Shown here in pieces: positions 21,878 to 32,044 of a stretch of DNA of 39,903 nucleotides. The stretch's first letter is position 1, and each line of letters starts with the position of its first letter. The notes beneath the pieces were generated by a model that was given only the letters and a program-made list of their open reading frames with translations, had not been told where the DNA came from and made no database searches. This DNA comes from Phaeoceros laevis (taxonomy: Eukaryota > Anthocerotophyta > Anthocerotopsida > Notothyladales): positions 99,857 to 139,759 of the forward strand of contig JBNGIQ010009424.1 in the NCBI GenBank assembly GCA_049999765.1, given 5' to 3'. Both the position numbers and the translations under genes were made by a program.

Positions 21878-22168
21878 CTTGGATTCAAACGGTCGATTCA
21901 GTTTTGTGTCGAAGGACTTGGTGGGTGCGACCAAAAAGTGCCTCGGTAATGTGAATATGTATTTGAGTTTGAGTTTTGCCACTTCTAGTTGCACTTCTTT
22001 TGAAGTGCACTAGTTTCAACGTTGTCCACTTCCTCAAAGCTGCTGTTGAACAACCTGGGACTGTGGAGGACTTCTCACGCCAGCACAACTACCAAAACCC
22101 AAACTTTGATGTATCTGCTGGCGACAGCACGTTCTATACTCAAGAGTCTGTAGCTACGTCGGGAGCCA

Positions 22169-22590
22169 TCACTTGAAGCCCATGTAAACTCCTATAAGAA
22201 GCAAGGATATGGTGGCTGCCTGCAAAACTACCCGCTGCTGCATCCACCTTTGCTGTTCAATGTGGTCTGCTCGTAAGAACGATCTGAAACCCCCTCCCAG
22301 AGTTGCAACTGTAGCCAGGGCACCTGTGAACAAATCAGAGGAACATGCGTGGATGACCAATCGAATAAAAGCGAATCCGATTTACAGCAGGCGTGTGTAA
22401 ACCCAACAACCATCGAATAAAACCACTGTTGTTTCTTGGACAGCCAGTACCTACCTAGAGGGAGAATCGGGTTCTTCGGCTTGATCTTGCGCCGTAGCGT
22501 TGTGTCCTTGGTAGTGGGATCCAGCGGGTGTGGGCCTCCCTCAGCGAAATCCGCCTCTTCCTTGGTCATCTTTGAACGGTTCGTCTGCAT
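22169..22590 (-). CDS. HIG1-domain mitochondrial inner-membrane protein (2 exons, 96 aa)
   Basis: Exon 1 is 22590-22455 and exon 2 is 22323-22169, joined over a 131-bp GT-AG intron (136 + 155 nt, in phase). The protein starts MQTNRSKMTKEE, has a proline-rich lead (KPKNPILPLG), then two hydrophobic helices (GALATVATLGGGF and VVLQAATISLLLIGVY) with a loop ending QRWMQQRVVLQ. This is the HIG1 (hypoxia-induced gene 1) layout. The loop matches the family pattern QX3(R/H)XRX3Q except for Gln at the first basic position. HIG1 proteins such as yeast Rcf1/Rcf2 and animal HIGD1/2 associate with cytochrome c oxidase or respiratory supercomplexes. The ATG is the first one after an in-frame stop. It converges on the EngB-type gene with 291 bp between stop codons. 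Confidence 0.8.
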
Positions 22591-23637
22591 CAAATCACAC
22601 TCCTCTACTCATCAGACGCTGGTTAGTTGTCACAGTAATTGATTAAGCAAAACTGTGCGTCAAAATGTACGTCGGTCCTGCGGTCGTAATCAGTGCGTCG
22701 GGACTCGGGTGCCTCGCTACCGCGTTTGNNNNNNNNNNNNNNNNNNNNNNNNNNNNNNNNNNNNNNNNNNNNNNNNNNNNNNNNNNNNNNNNNNNNNNNN
22801 NNNNNNNNNNNNNNNNNNNNNNNNNNNNGCTTTGTTGGTGCAGGTCCCGCATGTGACAAGGCCAGAGGCGGCACTGGTGATGAGATCATAAAGGAAACTC
22901 AGCAACTGGCAGCCGACGGCCAGATGGAGCCTTGGAAGTGGCGCGGTTCCAGAGCCTCCACGTTGCGGGCCCAGGTGTGAAACGCGCCTTGTAAACTCGT
23001 TGAACGTTTGCTTTCACATTACTGTGGACAGGACTTCGTCGGTCGGGTCTCGATCTGTCTCACTTTTTTATCGAAAGATGTGAAGACAAGGAACGCGACT
23101 TGGGAGCACTAGTCTGGAGTCCGGACGACCATTTGGGGAAGTCTGCAGCTTCTCCGGCGGGGGCGGAAGGACAGGAGCGGATTGCGCAGCTGCCGGATTC
23201 AGCACTTCCTTGGCCTCCCTCTTTTCCTGGCAGGATCGCCCACTCTGCGTCCACTCTCTGGAACATCTCCTGTCACAGCAGGTTGTCCAGCCAGGCAGAG
23301 TGCTGTATGCGTGAACCATCTCGGTCGTCCCTGGCTTCTTGCTCGTCTGGCACTTGGAAGTGGTCTTTGCCTGTCGCCGTCTGGCGCTGCCGGCTGTGAC
23401 CTGGTAGGAGCTTTGCCGCCCAAGGGTAGGAGCCTGGGAGTTGTGTGGTAGGTTCTCGGATTAGGCTAACTAGGAGATCTGCGGCTTTTGTGCGTGGGAG
23501 GGAGGTTGGTGTGTGCACGGGAGGGCGGTTGAGAGGCGGAACTTTGCTTACAAGAAGGGTTTGATCGGGTTGTGGAGGCACTGGCTCCAGTAGTGGCCGC
23601 CCTGGCCGCATGTTTCCTTGGTAAGCTGCGGAAGCCC
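22591..23637. other. Divergent promoter region containing the assembly gap
   Basis: This interval lies between the start codons of the HIG1 gene (-) and the F-box gene (+). Apart from the 100 N at 22729-22828 it holds GC-rich sequence with short frames and no recognised domain. The right part is presumably the F-box gene's 5' leader. Confidence 0.45.
22729..22828. other. Assembly gap (100 N)
   Basis: Exactly 100 N in a row, the conventional placeholder for a scaffold gap of unknown size. True distance and content between the HIG1 and F-box genes are therefore unknown. Confidence 0.99.
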
Positions 23638-25140
23638 ATGGGGCAGGGAACGTCGTCGGTTGCATGTGCGCCAGGGAGGGAGGAGGGCGTGGAGGGGACG
23701 GTTCTGTCCGCGGAGGCTCCCGTGGGGTGTGATTTGAGTCAAGTGGTGCCGGATGAGTGCCTGGCTCTGGTGTTCCAGAAGCTCAGCACCGAGGAGCGGA
23801 ACACATGCTCACTGGTTTGCAAGCGCTGGCATTTGGTCGATTCTCAGGATAGGGATCGCCTTACCCTTCGAGGACAGAAGGACATTGTGTCGGACCTTCC
23901 GGCTCTGCTCCGGCGGTTTGAGAATGTGAGCAAGCTTGCGATAAAGTGCGAGCGGAAAACTCCAGGTGTGGATGACAAGGCTCTCATCTTGATTGGCAAG
24001 CACTGCAAGCAGCTCAGGAAGCTGAAGCTCAAGGGTTGCAAGGACATCACGGACGACGGGGTGGAGGCGTTCGCAAGTTCCTGCGTGCCGTTGGAGAAGT
24101 TGTCCTGCTGCTCCTGTGCGTTCGGCGCCCGCGGGCTGAATGCAGTGGTGAAGCACTGTGTCAATCTTGAGGACCTGACCGTTAAGAGGTTGAGGGGGCT
24201 ACGTGATGGTCCTCCGGAGTACATTCAGGCGGGGTCTGGGAAGATCAGGAGACTTTGTTTGAAGGATCTCTACAATGCGCAGTTGTTTGCTCCTCTGATT
24301 GCGGGATCCAAGCAGTTACACACGCTTATGCTGTCCAAGAACACAGGGAACTGGGACAAGCTTTTGGAGATAATCACAGATCGTGTGCCAGGCCTTGTTG
24401 AGCTTCACCTTGAGAAACTGCAGCTGAGTGACAAAGGCCTGCAATTTATATCGCGATGGAAGGACCTGGAGGTGCTCTATGTGGGGAAAGCTCCTGAGTG
24501 CACGAATCACGGGCTCTCAGCGGTGGCTTCTGGCTGTAGGCGTTTACGGAAGCTGCATGTGGACGGCTCCAAGGCCAGTCGTGTTGGAGACGAGGGTCTT
24601 ATTACAATTGCGAGGAAGTGCAAGGAGCTTCAGGAGCTTGTGTTGATTAGCCTGAACGCTACTGTGGCCAGCATAAGCACAATTGCAGCCAACTGCCCGT
24701 CTCTTGAAAGATTGGCTCTCTGCAACAGCCAGACCTTTGGAGACTCTGAACTGTCTTGCATAGCTTCAAAGTGCCTCTCTCTCAAGAAGCTGTGCATCAA
24801 AGCCTGCCCCATCTCTGACACGGGGATAGAGGCACTGGCCACTGGGTGCCCAAACCTGGTTAAAATCAAGGTGAAAAAGTGCAGATTTGTCACTCCTGCA
24901 GTTTTCGCCTTGCTCAAGACTTCTCGTGGCTCTCTTATGGTGACTGTGGATAGAGGCACGCCTGTTGAAGAAGAGGATCAAATTACCAGGGATGCAAGCA
25001 CGAGGAGTGCCCGTGTTGTGGCAAATGTACCAGTACAGCGAAACAGATCTCCCCTTGCTAGGGCAAAGTTGGCTATCGTGGCTGGAGGATCATTTGTGGT
25101 ATGCACAGTCTTGCGATGGTCCAGCCCCAGTGCTTCATGA
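23638..25140 (+). CDS. F-box/LRR protein of the SKIP2/VFB type (500 aa, single exon)
   Basis: It is a substrate receptor of an SCF (SKP1-cullin-F-box) ubiquitin ligase. The start chosen is the ATG giving MGQGTSS, which fits Arabidopsis SKIP2/VFB proteins beginning MGQSTS; the upstream open frame starts only at a GTG. G2 and S6 make a plausible N-myristoylation signal. The F-box spans about 34-75 (VVPDECLALVFQKLS, then CSLVCKRW). Residues about 85-430 carry many LRR_CC-type repeats such as CKQLRKLKLKGCKDITDDGV and CLSLKKLCIKACPISDTGI. The tail differs from Arabidopsis in my memory: after residue about 445 there is an extra segment ending in a hydrophobic stretch, KLAIVAGGSFVVCTVL. Arabidopsis VFBs affect auxin-related growth and lateral root formation. 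Intact and intronless. Confidence 0.92.
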   Translation: MGQGTSSVACAPGREEGVEGTVLSAEAPVGCDLSQVVPDECLALVFQKLSTEERNTCSLVCKRWHLVDSQDRDRLTLRGQKDIVSDLPALLRRFENVSKLAIKCERKTPGVDDKALILIGKHCKQLRKLKLKGCKDITDDGVEAFASSCVPLEKLSCCSCAFGARGLNAVVKHCVNLEDLTVKRLRGLRDGPPEYIQAGSGKIRRLCLKDLYNAQLFAPLIAGSKQLHTLMLSKNTGNWDKLLEIITDRVPGLVELHLEKLQLSDKGLQFISRWKDLEVLYVGKAPECTNHGLSAVASGCRRLRKLHVDGSKASRVGDEGLITIARKCKELQELVLISLNATVASISTIAANCPSLERLALCNSQTFGDSELSCIASKCLSLKKLCIKACPISDTGIEALATGCPNLVKIKVKKCRFVTPAVFALLKTSRGSLMVTVDRGTPVEEEDQITRDASTRSARVVANVPVQRNRSPLARAKLAIVAGGSFVVCTVLRWSSPSAS

Positions 25141-26409
25141 TACTGTCTTGCATTGCGGTAAGACATGTCTAGACACCAACTAGTACATCTTACAAGGCAA
25201 ACCAGGAGTTGAAATCTTGGCATGCTGGGCAGTAGAATTGCTTTAGGTTGCTCGTGGAGAACTGAAGAATTCTTTATATTTTTTAACGTGTTTTCAATGA
25301 CCACCCAGTTTCTTTTATCTTGCCCTCCTGACCTAACCAACTCAGAGCTACAGCCTACAGCAGCCTCTGCACCTTGTATTGTTGGTCCAGCCGTCTTCAG
25401 CAGTTGATGTCATGAGAACAGACTCCGTTAGTGAAGTTGCAGGCTAATTCAGCAGCAGTGGCTCTATCCTTCGGGTATTGATGTTGTAGAAGGGATAGGA
25501 AGAACTTTGAAACCCTAGTAACAAATAGTGGTCCATATATTGACATATGTTTCCAGAAAGTTTGATGAGGACTGGTGATGAAGGAACTTGGATTCGTAGT
25601 GATTGACGATGAGGGTACATCATACTGTTATATTGTCATGGAAATTCTGACCACTTGCATGGACGAAGAATCTCCTCTGACTGTTAAAAATGTCAGTGTA
25701 CCTTTTGAAATAAACAAGTGTACACGAAAATGGAAACAGCGCAGGCGTTGCACTAGCTCCTGCAAACTGTATCTCGAGTTCCGGACTGTTCATTGCTCTT
25801 ACCCGACGATATGCTAAAAATCTAAATCGAAGTTGGAGAAGCTAACCGTCTGTAACAAGCAATTGCTTGACCACTAAGAACAGCAGACGGCATTTGATGG
25901 TAATCATGTCAAGGACATGATGTCACATTCCAACAAACTGGTGGTCATATAAAATGTTCGCTTCTTTCATGTCTTGTATCGGCAAATTGCATGATGAACA
26001 ACAAAGCATGACCAACGAAGTAAGCAAAGACAAGATTGCTGAGGATTGGTGCTGCTAGAATAATCACCTCTACAGAGGGCCACTCCATGATCTAAATGAC
26101 CTGTGCCACAACCCAAACCACCACTTGTGAGTGACACGATAAGGAACAGGAAGCATCCATCTCAAAGAACTCATGCATCCAAGCTCAAAATCTTCAGTCA
26201 GAAAATTTTAACGTGATACATAGAAATAAGATCGCCGCTCACTTCTTGCAGTCAGAAGTCGCAAATAGCCTTATCTTGTGGCCTTTGAAATCAGCAGCTC
26301 CTTCGTTGCATTCAATATCAATAAGATCGAGGTACATGAGCAAACGGCCTCTCAAGTACACTGCCCAACACAGTTCTCCAGGCTTAGTGCTTCCAACAAC
26401 TGCAAACCC
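25141..26409. other. Convergent intergenic region between the F-box and PRP22 genes
   Basis: About 1.27 kb between two converging stop codons. It should contain both 3' untranslated regions. Short frames, for example one at 25575-25817, show no domain. Confidence 0.5.
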
Positions 26410-29400
26410 CTAACCCCGCCTCTTGCTGAGACGCCATGAGTTGGGTTCATGATAGCGGTCATAAAGGGGCTCAATCCTTTCCTGTCGCTTCCGTTTGCTG
26501 AGCTTCGTAGGATCTGCTACTTTGAAGAACCTTGGTGCCAACTCAACTAACCACTTCGGATCCACTAGTGTAACTTCCCTCATGTACTCTTTTGTTGTCA
26601 TAACCAATTCATGGTAGATTACCCAATCAGGCTGTCGTTGAAACAGGGCACTGCTGGGATGAATGTAAACAGGCTGGTTTTCCACTAAAGTGCGATAACC
26701 TTCCTGAGGATCCTTTCGTCCTGCATGAAAGAAAAACCCTGCACAGATTGCCTTCCGGATTCGTGTAAAGTTTTTGCCTGCACTAACAACATCCAGCTTG
26801 TACCTATCCATAATGGCAAGCAATTGCTTTCTTACATCTTGTGCTCTTCTCAACGAACGAGACTGCACAAAGTTCTCAAAACACCACGGTCCTGAAAAGT
26901 TTTTTGCTTTCCAGGCCTCATACACAGCCAACAGCGTCAGATGGTCACCTTCTGGTTGAAAGAACTTAGCCCTCTTTTGGTCAGCCTGTGCCTGCTTTTC
27001 ACGAGGGCGATAGAAAATATTCTGTGCTTGTACCATGGAAATGATTGTCAAAATTTCATCACTGCAGCCAAGATCAACACTTGCAAGGAGCATCTTGGAT
27101 AAAGGAGGTTCTAGAGGAAACTCTGCCATCTTCCTTCCCAACTTTGTCAACAATCCTTCTTCATCAAGTGCACCCAGACTATAGAGCTGCTCCATAGCAG
27201 AAATAAGAGCTTGAGGTGGAGGGGGATCCATGAAATCAAATGAGAGGAGATCATTGATGCCCATGGCCTTCATCGTTAGAGTTGTAAGCCCTAGATTGAT
27301 CCTCTGAATTTCTGGCACCGTTGTTGGCAGCATCTCATTGCGGTAGGCACTTTCAGTATACAGCCTATAGCATTTTCCAGGTCCAGTTCGGCCAGCACGA
27401 CCAGCACGCTGCCTTGCAGATGCTTGAGAGATGGGTGTGATGACCAATGACTCAAGTCCAAGTTTCGGGTTGTAGACATTTTGTTTGGAAAACCCAGGAT
27501 CCACAACATAATATATCCCATCAATTGTGAGCGAGGCCTCTGCAATATTTGTTGCCACTACAACCTTCCTTGTACCTGGTGGTGCAGGCTCAAATATCCT
27601 TGTTTGCATCTCACTGGGAAGGGCACTATAGACTGGAAGAATAATAAGTTCAGGAACACTTGGACCTAAACCCTTCATTCGCTCATAAAGGATTTGACAA
27701 GCAGTGTCGATTTCTTCCTGCCCAGTCAAGAATAATAAAACATCACCTTCAGGCTCCGTAAGATGAATCTGCATAACCGTGATGAGGGCTGCATCCAGGT
27801 AGTCACTTTCCGGTTGCTTTGTATACAAAATCTCCACAGGGAAAGTTCTTCCGGGGATTGTAAAAATAGGGCAATTGAAAAAGTAACCTGAAAACTTCTC
27901 TGCATCAAGGGTTGCAGAAGTCACAATAAGCCGCATTGCAGGTCTCCGCTTCACCAACCCTTTCAGAAGACCAAAAAGCACATCTGTATGTATCGTCCTC
28001 TCATGAGCTTCATCAAGCATAATCACTGAATATGCACTTAAATTTTCATCTACGAGAATCTCCCTCAGGAGCATACCATCAGTCATATACTTAATAACAG
28101 TTTCTGGGCCTGTACAATCCTCAAACCGAATGGTGTAACCAACCTCTTCGCCAAGTCGGCATCCAAATTCTTCGGCAACACGCTTTGCAACAGACATTGC
28201 AGCAACTCTACGTGGCTGTGTGCATCCAATCTTCCCTCTTACCGTGTAGCCTGCATCAGCCAAATACTGAGTCATCTGGGTAGTCTTTCCTGAACCTGTC
28301 TCACCAATAACCACCAGAACTTGATTTTCTGCGACTGCCTGCACCAGTTCATTTTTCAGCTTGTAGATGGGAAGACTTTGCCTCTGCTCCTGAATAGACA
28401 GCTTAGAACGCTGTCCAAATGTGGGCGCTTTTCCAAATGCATCCTTTTTCCACTCTGGCATGTCATATGCTGAAAGGCCAACTCCTCGAAGCTCTTGTGC
28501 AAGATGCCGCTCTCCTGTTTCAGGCATAGGGTCCTCCCAGGGTCTGTTCAGATCCTTGGGAATGGAATCCAACATAGTTCTTTGCTGCTGCTCTCTAAGC
28601 TCACGCCTCTCCTTAGCTAGAGCTGACTGAGTCATAGCTGCCCTTTGCAGCGACCCATCAGGGTTTTTTACTATCTTCACAGGAGATACGTCGATAGAAT
28701 AACGAGTCTGACCCCTGAGAAATGCAGGCTCATCTTCGTTGAGTTCTATTTCTAGCTCCTCCTCAGCACCTTCATCCTGATAAAGCATCCCTCCTCCATC
28801 CTCATCGTACATGGGATAGTCTCGAACATCCAATACACCCGACGCTATCAGTTGCTTTGCCTCCCATCTCTCAGGAGAACTCATTCTTTTCAGTGGCCTA
28901 CGAGTTGACTGATCGTCTTCCTCAACGATTGTGATTCCTGACAGGCCCCGTCTCTCCCTCTCGGTCTGGCTAACACTTGAAGGATTGGCTCGATAATCCT
29001 CCTCGGAAATAGGTTTCTTCATAGGCAGCAGGTCTTCTCCAGTCTTCTGATCCACGTCTCTCATCGACAGGCTCATCTTCTGACCGGCGAGAGATATCAC
29101 CTTTACCCACACGTCCTGATCCCTTTCGACTGCGTCTTTGGCATTGATCACCCGCCTGGACGCAATCGCTGACACATGCACTAGTCCTTCCTTCCGATCT
29201 CGAAAACCAGTCAGCTGTACGAAACAACCAAAATCCATAATCCGCGACACTCTCCCCCTGTAGATGCCAAAGAGCTCCGGCTCATCTTGCTGTCCTCGTT
29301 TAGTGGGAGGCAAAGGCGCGCGGCCATCGCCCCTGTCATCGTCTCTTCTTGATGCATGTCCATCACCTCTTCTCCGATCACCTTCTCCACCTCGGTCTGA

Positions 29401-30180
29401 ATCCCTGTACCGATCCCTATCCCTATCCCTAGCTCTTCCTCTGTCATCCTCCCGTCCATGGTCTCCGCTTGACCTATGCGAATCTATTTCGCCATCGCGG
29501 AGCCTGCTCTTTCGGAATTCACCGCCATCATCCTCTCTGTGTCGGTCATTCCTGCGCCTGTCTTCCTCCCGATCAGTATCTCTGCGCCTTTCGCCGTATC
29601 TATCCTCGTGTCTGGAACTCCTCCGCTCCCCACGATCCCTCTGCCCCTCCACATTTCTTCCCTTGTCCTCTACTCCGTGCCGCTCTTTCCCATTCGTCCC
29701 GTCCCTGTCCCTCTGCCTGTCCCTATCCCTCTTCAGATCCTTGCTCCTACCCTCCCCCTCCTCCTCTTCCTCCTCCGCGGCCCTTCCCTCCTCGTCCTCC
29801 ACCTCCACCACCGTCTCCAGACCTAATTCCTTCTCTAGCTCTTTCACTCTCTGCTTGTTGTCCGGAACAGACAGTCCAGGGAACGCCGACTTCTTCTCAT
29901 CCCTGTCTCCGGCTATACCCTTGAGCTTCTCCCGCTCGCTCTTGGTCATGGGAGGCAAAATCGCCTGGATGATGGTGAGCAAAGTCTTGACAAAATACTC
30001 GGGCATCTCGGCTCCCTTGTCCTTGAGAGCCTTCCCAAAAAGCTCCACCGTCTCATTTTTCTGAGCCAGGTCTATGATGAATTCCGCCAGGGTCTTGTCC
30101 GCACACCCAATATGCGACTCCAGTTCTGTACACACTTTCGACACCAGTGACAGATACTCCAGCTTCTTCAGGCCGTCCAT
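26410..30180 (-). CDS. PRP22: DEAH-box pre-mRNA splicing helicase PRP22/DHX8 (1256 aa, single exon)
   Basis: PRP22 uses ATP to release spliced mRNA from the post-catalytic spliceosome and to proofread exon ligation. An N-terminal helical region (about 1-80) is followed by an acidic patch, then an Arg-Asp/Glu/Ser-rich low-complexity stretch (about 145-285). The S1 RNA-binding domain (about 303-374, [19 protein letters not shown]) separates PRP22 from PRP2, PRP16 and PRP43. Helicase motifs: [11 protein letters not shown] (626-635), Ia [14 protein letters not shown] (723-726), III SAT (755-757), [14 protein letters not shown]. The winged-helix, ratchet and OB-fold regions follow, ending [22 protein letters not shown], typical of this subfamily. 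The ATG is the first Met of the conserved N terminus. The 3771-nt frame has no intron. The start codon is 271 bp from that of the divergent TOP6A gene. Confidence 0.97.
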   Translation of the reverse strand: MDGLKKLEYLSLVSKVCTELESHIGCADKTLAEFIIDLAQKNETVELFGKALKDKGAEMPEYFVKTLLTIIQAILPPMTKSEREKLKGIAGDRDEKKSAFPGLSVPDNKQRVKELEKELGLETVVEVEDEEGRAAEEEEEEGEGRSKDLKRDRDRQRDRDGTNGKERHGVEDKGRNVEGQRDRGERRSSRHEDRYGERRRDTDREEDRRRNDRHREDDGGEFRKSRLRDGEIDSHRSSGDHGREDDRGRARDRDRDRYRDSDRGGEGDRRRGDGHASRRDDDRGDGRAPLPPTKRGQQDEPELFGIYRGRVSRIMDFGCFVQLTGFRDRKEGLVHVSAIASRRVINAKDAVERDQDVWVKVISLAGQKMSLSMRDVDQKTGEDLLPMKKPISEEDYRANPSSVSQTERERRGLSGITIVEEDDQSTRRPLKRMSSPERWEAKQLIASGVLDVRDYPMYDEDGGGMLYQDEGAEEELEIELNEDEPAFLRGQTRYSIDVSPVKIVKNPDGSLQRAAMTQSALAKERRELREQQQRTMLDSIPKDLNRPWEDPMPETGERHLAQELRGVGLSAYDMPEWKKDAFGKAPTFGQRSKLSIQEQRQSLPIYKLKNELVQAVAENQVLVVIGETGSGKTTQMTQYLADAGYTVRGKIGCTQPRRVAAMSVAKRVAEEFGCRLGEEVGYTIRFEDCTGPETVIKYMTDGMLLREILVDENLSAYSVIMLDEAHERTIHTDVLFGLLKGLVKRRPAMRLIVTSATLDAEKFSGYFFNCPIFTIPGRTFPVEILYTKQPESDYLDAALITVMQIHLTEPEGDVLLFLTGQEEIDTACQILYERMKGLGPSVPELIILPVYSALPSEMQTRIFEPAPPGTRKVVVATNIAEASLTIDGIYYVVDPGFSKQNVYNPKLGLESLVITPISQASARQRAGRAGRTGPGKCYRLYTESAYRNEMLPTTVPEIQRINLGLTTLTMKAMGINDLLSFDFMDPPPPQALISAMEQLYSLGALDEEGLLTKLGRKMAEFPLEPPLSKMLLASVDLGCSDEILTIISMVQAQNIFYRPREKQAQADQKRAKFFQPEGDHLTLLAVYEAWKAKNFSGPWCFENFVQSRSLRRAQDVRKQLLAIMDRYKLDVVSAGKNFTRIRKAICAGFFFHAGRKDPQEGYRTLVENQPVYIHPSSALFQRQPDWVIYHELVMTTKEYMREVTLVDPKWLVELAPRFFKVADPTKLSKRKRQERIEPLYDRYHEPNSWRLSKRRG

Positions 30181-30451
30181 GACTGCAGCTCATGCTCCGC
30201 TCCTCCCTCTCCCGACTACCGCTCGACTCCTCCAGCCGTTAAAAACTGGGGCATGTCATTTCGCTGCACTGTAGTCGTATGCCCACAAATGACGCATCTT
30301 GTCGTAATGAACTGACACTGAAATACAGTTGCTTTACGTTTCAGCACTTCAAATACTACTGTCCCCTATGTTTGAGCATGTACCCTTTAGGTCTGGGGCC
30401 TCAGCTATCCATTTGTTGTGCCATGGAGCCCTAGTGGACACGTGACTAGCG
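30181..30451. promoter_or_regulatory. Compact bidirectional promoter region between PRP22 and TOP6A
   Basis: Only 271 bp lie between the divergent start codons, so both promoters and both 5' leaders must share it. A perfect G-box core CACGTG sits at 30439-30444, just eight bases before the TOP6A ATG, so it may be transcribed rather than regulatory. No strong TATA box is visible. Confidence 0.55.
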
Positions 30452-31765
30452 ATGGCTAGTAAGCGGAAGCGGGTCCCAGAATCCGAGTCCGACGCCGAGG
30501 AGCCGCTGCCGCAAGCGAGGAAGAAGGCGTCTAGGGGAAAGAAGGCACCGGAGGTCGACGCGCTGGGATTCCGGAGCAAGCTCAAAGGGGATAGTCACAT
30601 ATTGACCTCCCTCAAGTCCTTCGCGAATACCGTGAAGAATGCCAAGGTGGATACCCGTACTCTGTCTGATCTCAACCTGCCGCAGAGCTGTAGGGAGGTG
30701 GTGGACTTGAAGCAGGAGGATGTGGTGCACGAGATAGAGAAGAGTTTTTTGGCCATAGCCAAGTGCATTTTGAGCGGGAATGGTTTCGGGTTTAGTGTGC
30801 CTTCTAGGGCTGCAACGAACCAGCTCTACGTGCCGGAGCTGGACCGCATTGTGCTCAAGGACAAGGCATCTATCCGGCAATTTGCCAACATTTCGAGTGT
30901 GAGAAGAACGACAATCACCACGCGCATATTGGAGCTGGTGCACCAGCTGTGCACTAAGCGGATTCATGTCACAAAGCGGGATTTATTCTACACGGACGTG
31001 AAGCTGTTCCAGGAGCAGGGGCAGTCTGACACTGTGTTGGATGATGTGTCGTGCATGCTAGGGTGTACGCGCTCCAGCTTGAATGTTGTAGCGTCGGAGA
31101 AGGGAGTGGTTGTTGGAAAGCTTGTGTTCGTTGAGGATGGGGACACCATTGACTGCACCAAGATGGGAGTTGGCGGGAAGGCCATTCCACCTAACATCGA
31201 CAAGGTCAGTGACGTGCGCAGTGATGCACTGTTCATCTTGCTGGTAGAGAAGGACGCTGCATTCATGAGGTTGGCCGAAGACAGGTTCTACAACAGATTC
31301 CCTTGTGTGATCATTACAGCCAAGGGCCAGCCTGATGTGGCAACCAGGCTGTTTCTCAAGAAGTTGAAAACCGACTTGAAGCTTCCTGTTCTGGGGTTGG
31401 TGGACAGCGACCCGTACGGTCTGAAGATTCTGTCGGTGTACATGAGCGGATCGAAGAACATGTCGTACGACAGCGCCAACCTCACCACCCCGGATATCAA
31501 GTGGTTAGGGGTTCGTCCCTCAGACTTAGACAAGTACAACATTCCTGAGCAGTGCAGGCTACCAATGACAGATCAGGATTTGAAAACTGGCAAGGATCTG
31601 CTTGAGGAAGACTTCATCAAGAAGGACCCCAATTGGGTGAAAGAGCTCGAGCTGATGGTGAAGACGAAGGAGAAGGCTGAGATCCAGGCATTGAGTTCTT
31701 TTGGTTTCCAGTATCTGTCGGAGGTGTACCTGCCATTGAAGCTCCAGGAGAGAGACTGGATCTGA
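30452..31765 (+). CDS. TOP6A: DNA topoisomerase VI subunit A (SPO11-3/TOP6A type, 437 aa, single exon)
   Basis: In plants TOP6A (Arabidopsis SPO11-3, BIN5, RHL2) pairs with TOP6B, BIN4 and RHL1/MID in a nuclear topoisomerase VI needed for endoreduplication and cell growth. A basic, low-complexity N terminus ([13 protein letters not shown]) likely acts as a nuclear signal. The winged-helix/CAP domain includes the catalytic tyrosine Y180 in [12 protein letters not shown]. The Toprim domain has E266 (LLVEKDAA) and D318-S-D320 ([11 protein letters not shown]), the metal ligands. The C terminus [20 protein letters not shown] fits the SPO11-3 branch rather than the meiotic SPO11-1/-2 branch. Length is close to Arabidopsis (427). 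No intron and no lesion. Confidence 0.96.
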   Translation: MASKRKRVPESESDAEEPLPQARKKASRGKKAPEVDALGFRSKLKGDSHILTSLKSFANTVKNAKVDTRTLSDLNLPQSCREVVDLKQEDVVHEIEKSFLAIAKCILSGNGFGFSVPSRAATNQLYVPELDRIVLKDKASIRQFANISSVRRTTITTRILELVHQLCTKRIHVTKRDLFYTDVKLFQEQGQSDTVLDDVSCMLGCTRSSLNVVASEKGVVVGKLVFVEDGDTIDCTKMGVGGKAIPPNIDKVSDVRSDALFILLVEKDAAFMRLAEDRFYNRFPCVIITAKGQPDVATRLFLKKLKTDLKLPVLGLVDSDPYGLKILSVYMSGSKNMSYDSANLTTPDIKWLGVRPSDLDKYNIPEQCRLPMTDQDLKTGKDLLEEDFIKKDPNWVKELELMVKTKEKAEIQALSSFGFQYLSEVYLPLKLQERDWI

Positions 31766-31929
31766 CGTTTCCTGTGTCTTGAGCACCTCGAGTTTTGACA
31801 CAACCTTTTCGCAAGGCAAAAATGGTAGACGACAAAGATATGTGATCCTAATAATCTGTGAAAGGAATCCCCTCTGTTCTTGTCGCTACTTGTCCAGGAA
31901 GCTGGACGCGAAGCTACATTGAGGACCCT

Positions 31930-31935
31930 AATAAA
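31930..31935 (+). terminator. Putative TOP6A polyadenylation signal AATAAA
   Basis: A canonical AATAAA lies about 165 nt after the TOP6A stop codon and about 110 nt before the next gene's start. Plant near-upstream elements are loosely conserved, so this is only likely. Confidence 0.45.
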
Positions 31936-32044
31936 ATCACAGCTGTGCAAGAGCCTTTAGTCACTTAGTTCAGTGTATGTGGACACTGGACAGGTGACTT
32001 GCCGCTGCCATCCCTTCACCAGAGCGTCAAACGTGCAAAACGCT

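Noticed and set aside
29264-30064. 266-codon plus-strand frame rich in Ser, Leu and Pro opposite the PRP22 gene
   Set aside because: It is antisense to the Arg/Asp-rich low-complexity part of PRP22, where biased codons leave the opposite strand open. It has no domain.
31973-32044. Upstream extension of the dioxygenase to a GTG start
   Set aside because: No ATG in the extension and its residues do not fit the family. The ATG at 32045 gives a normal-length protein.
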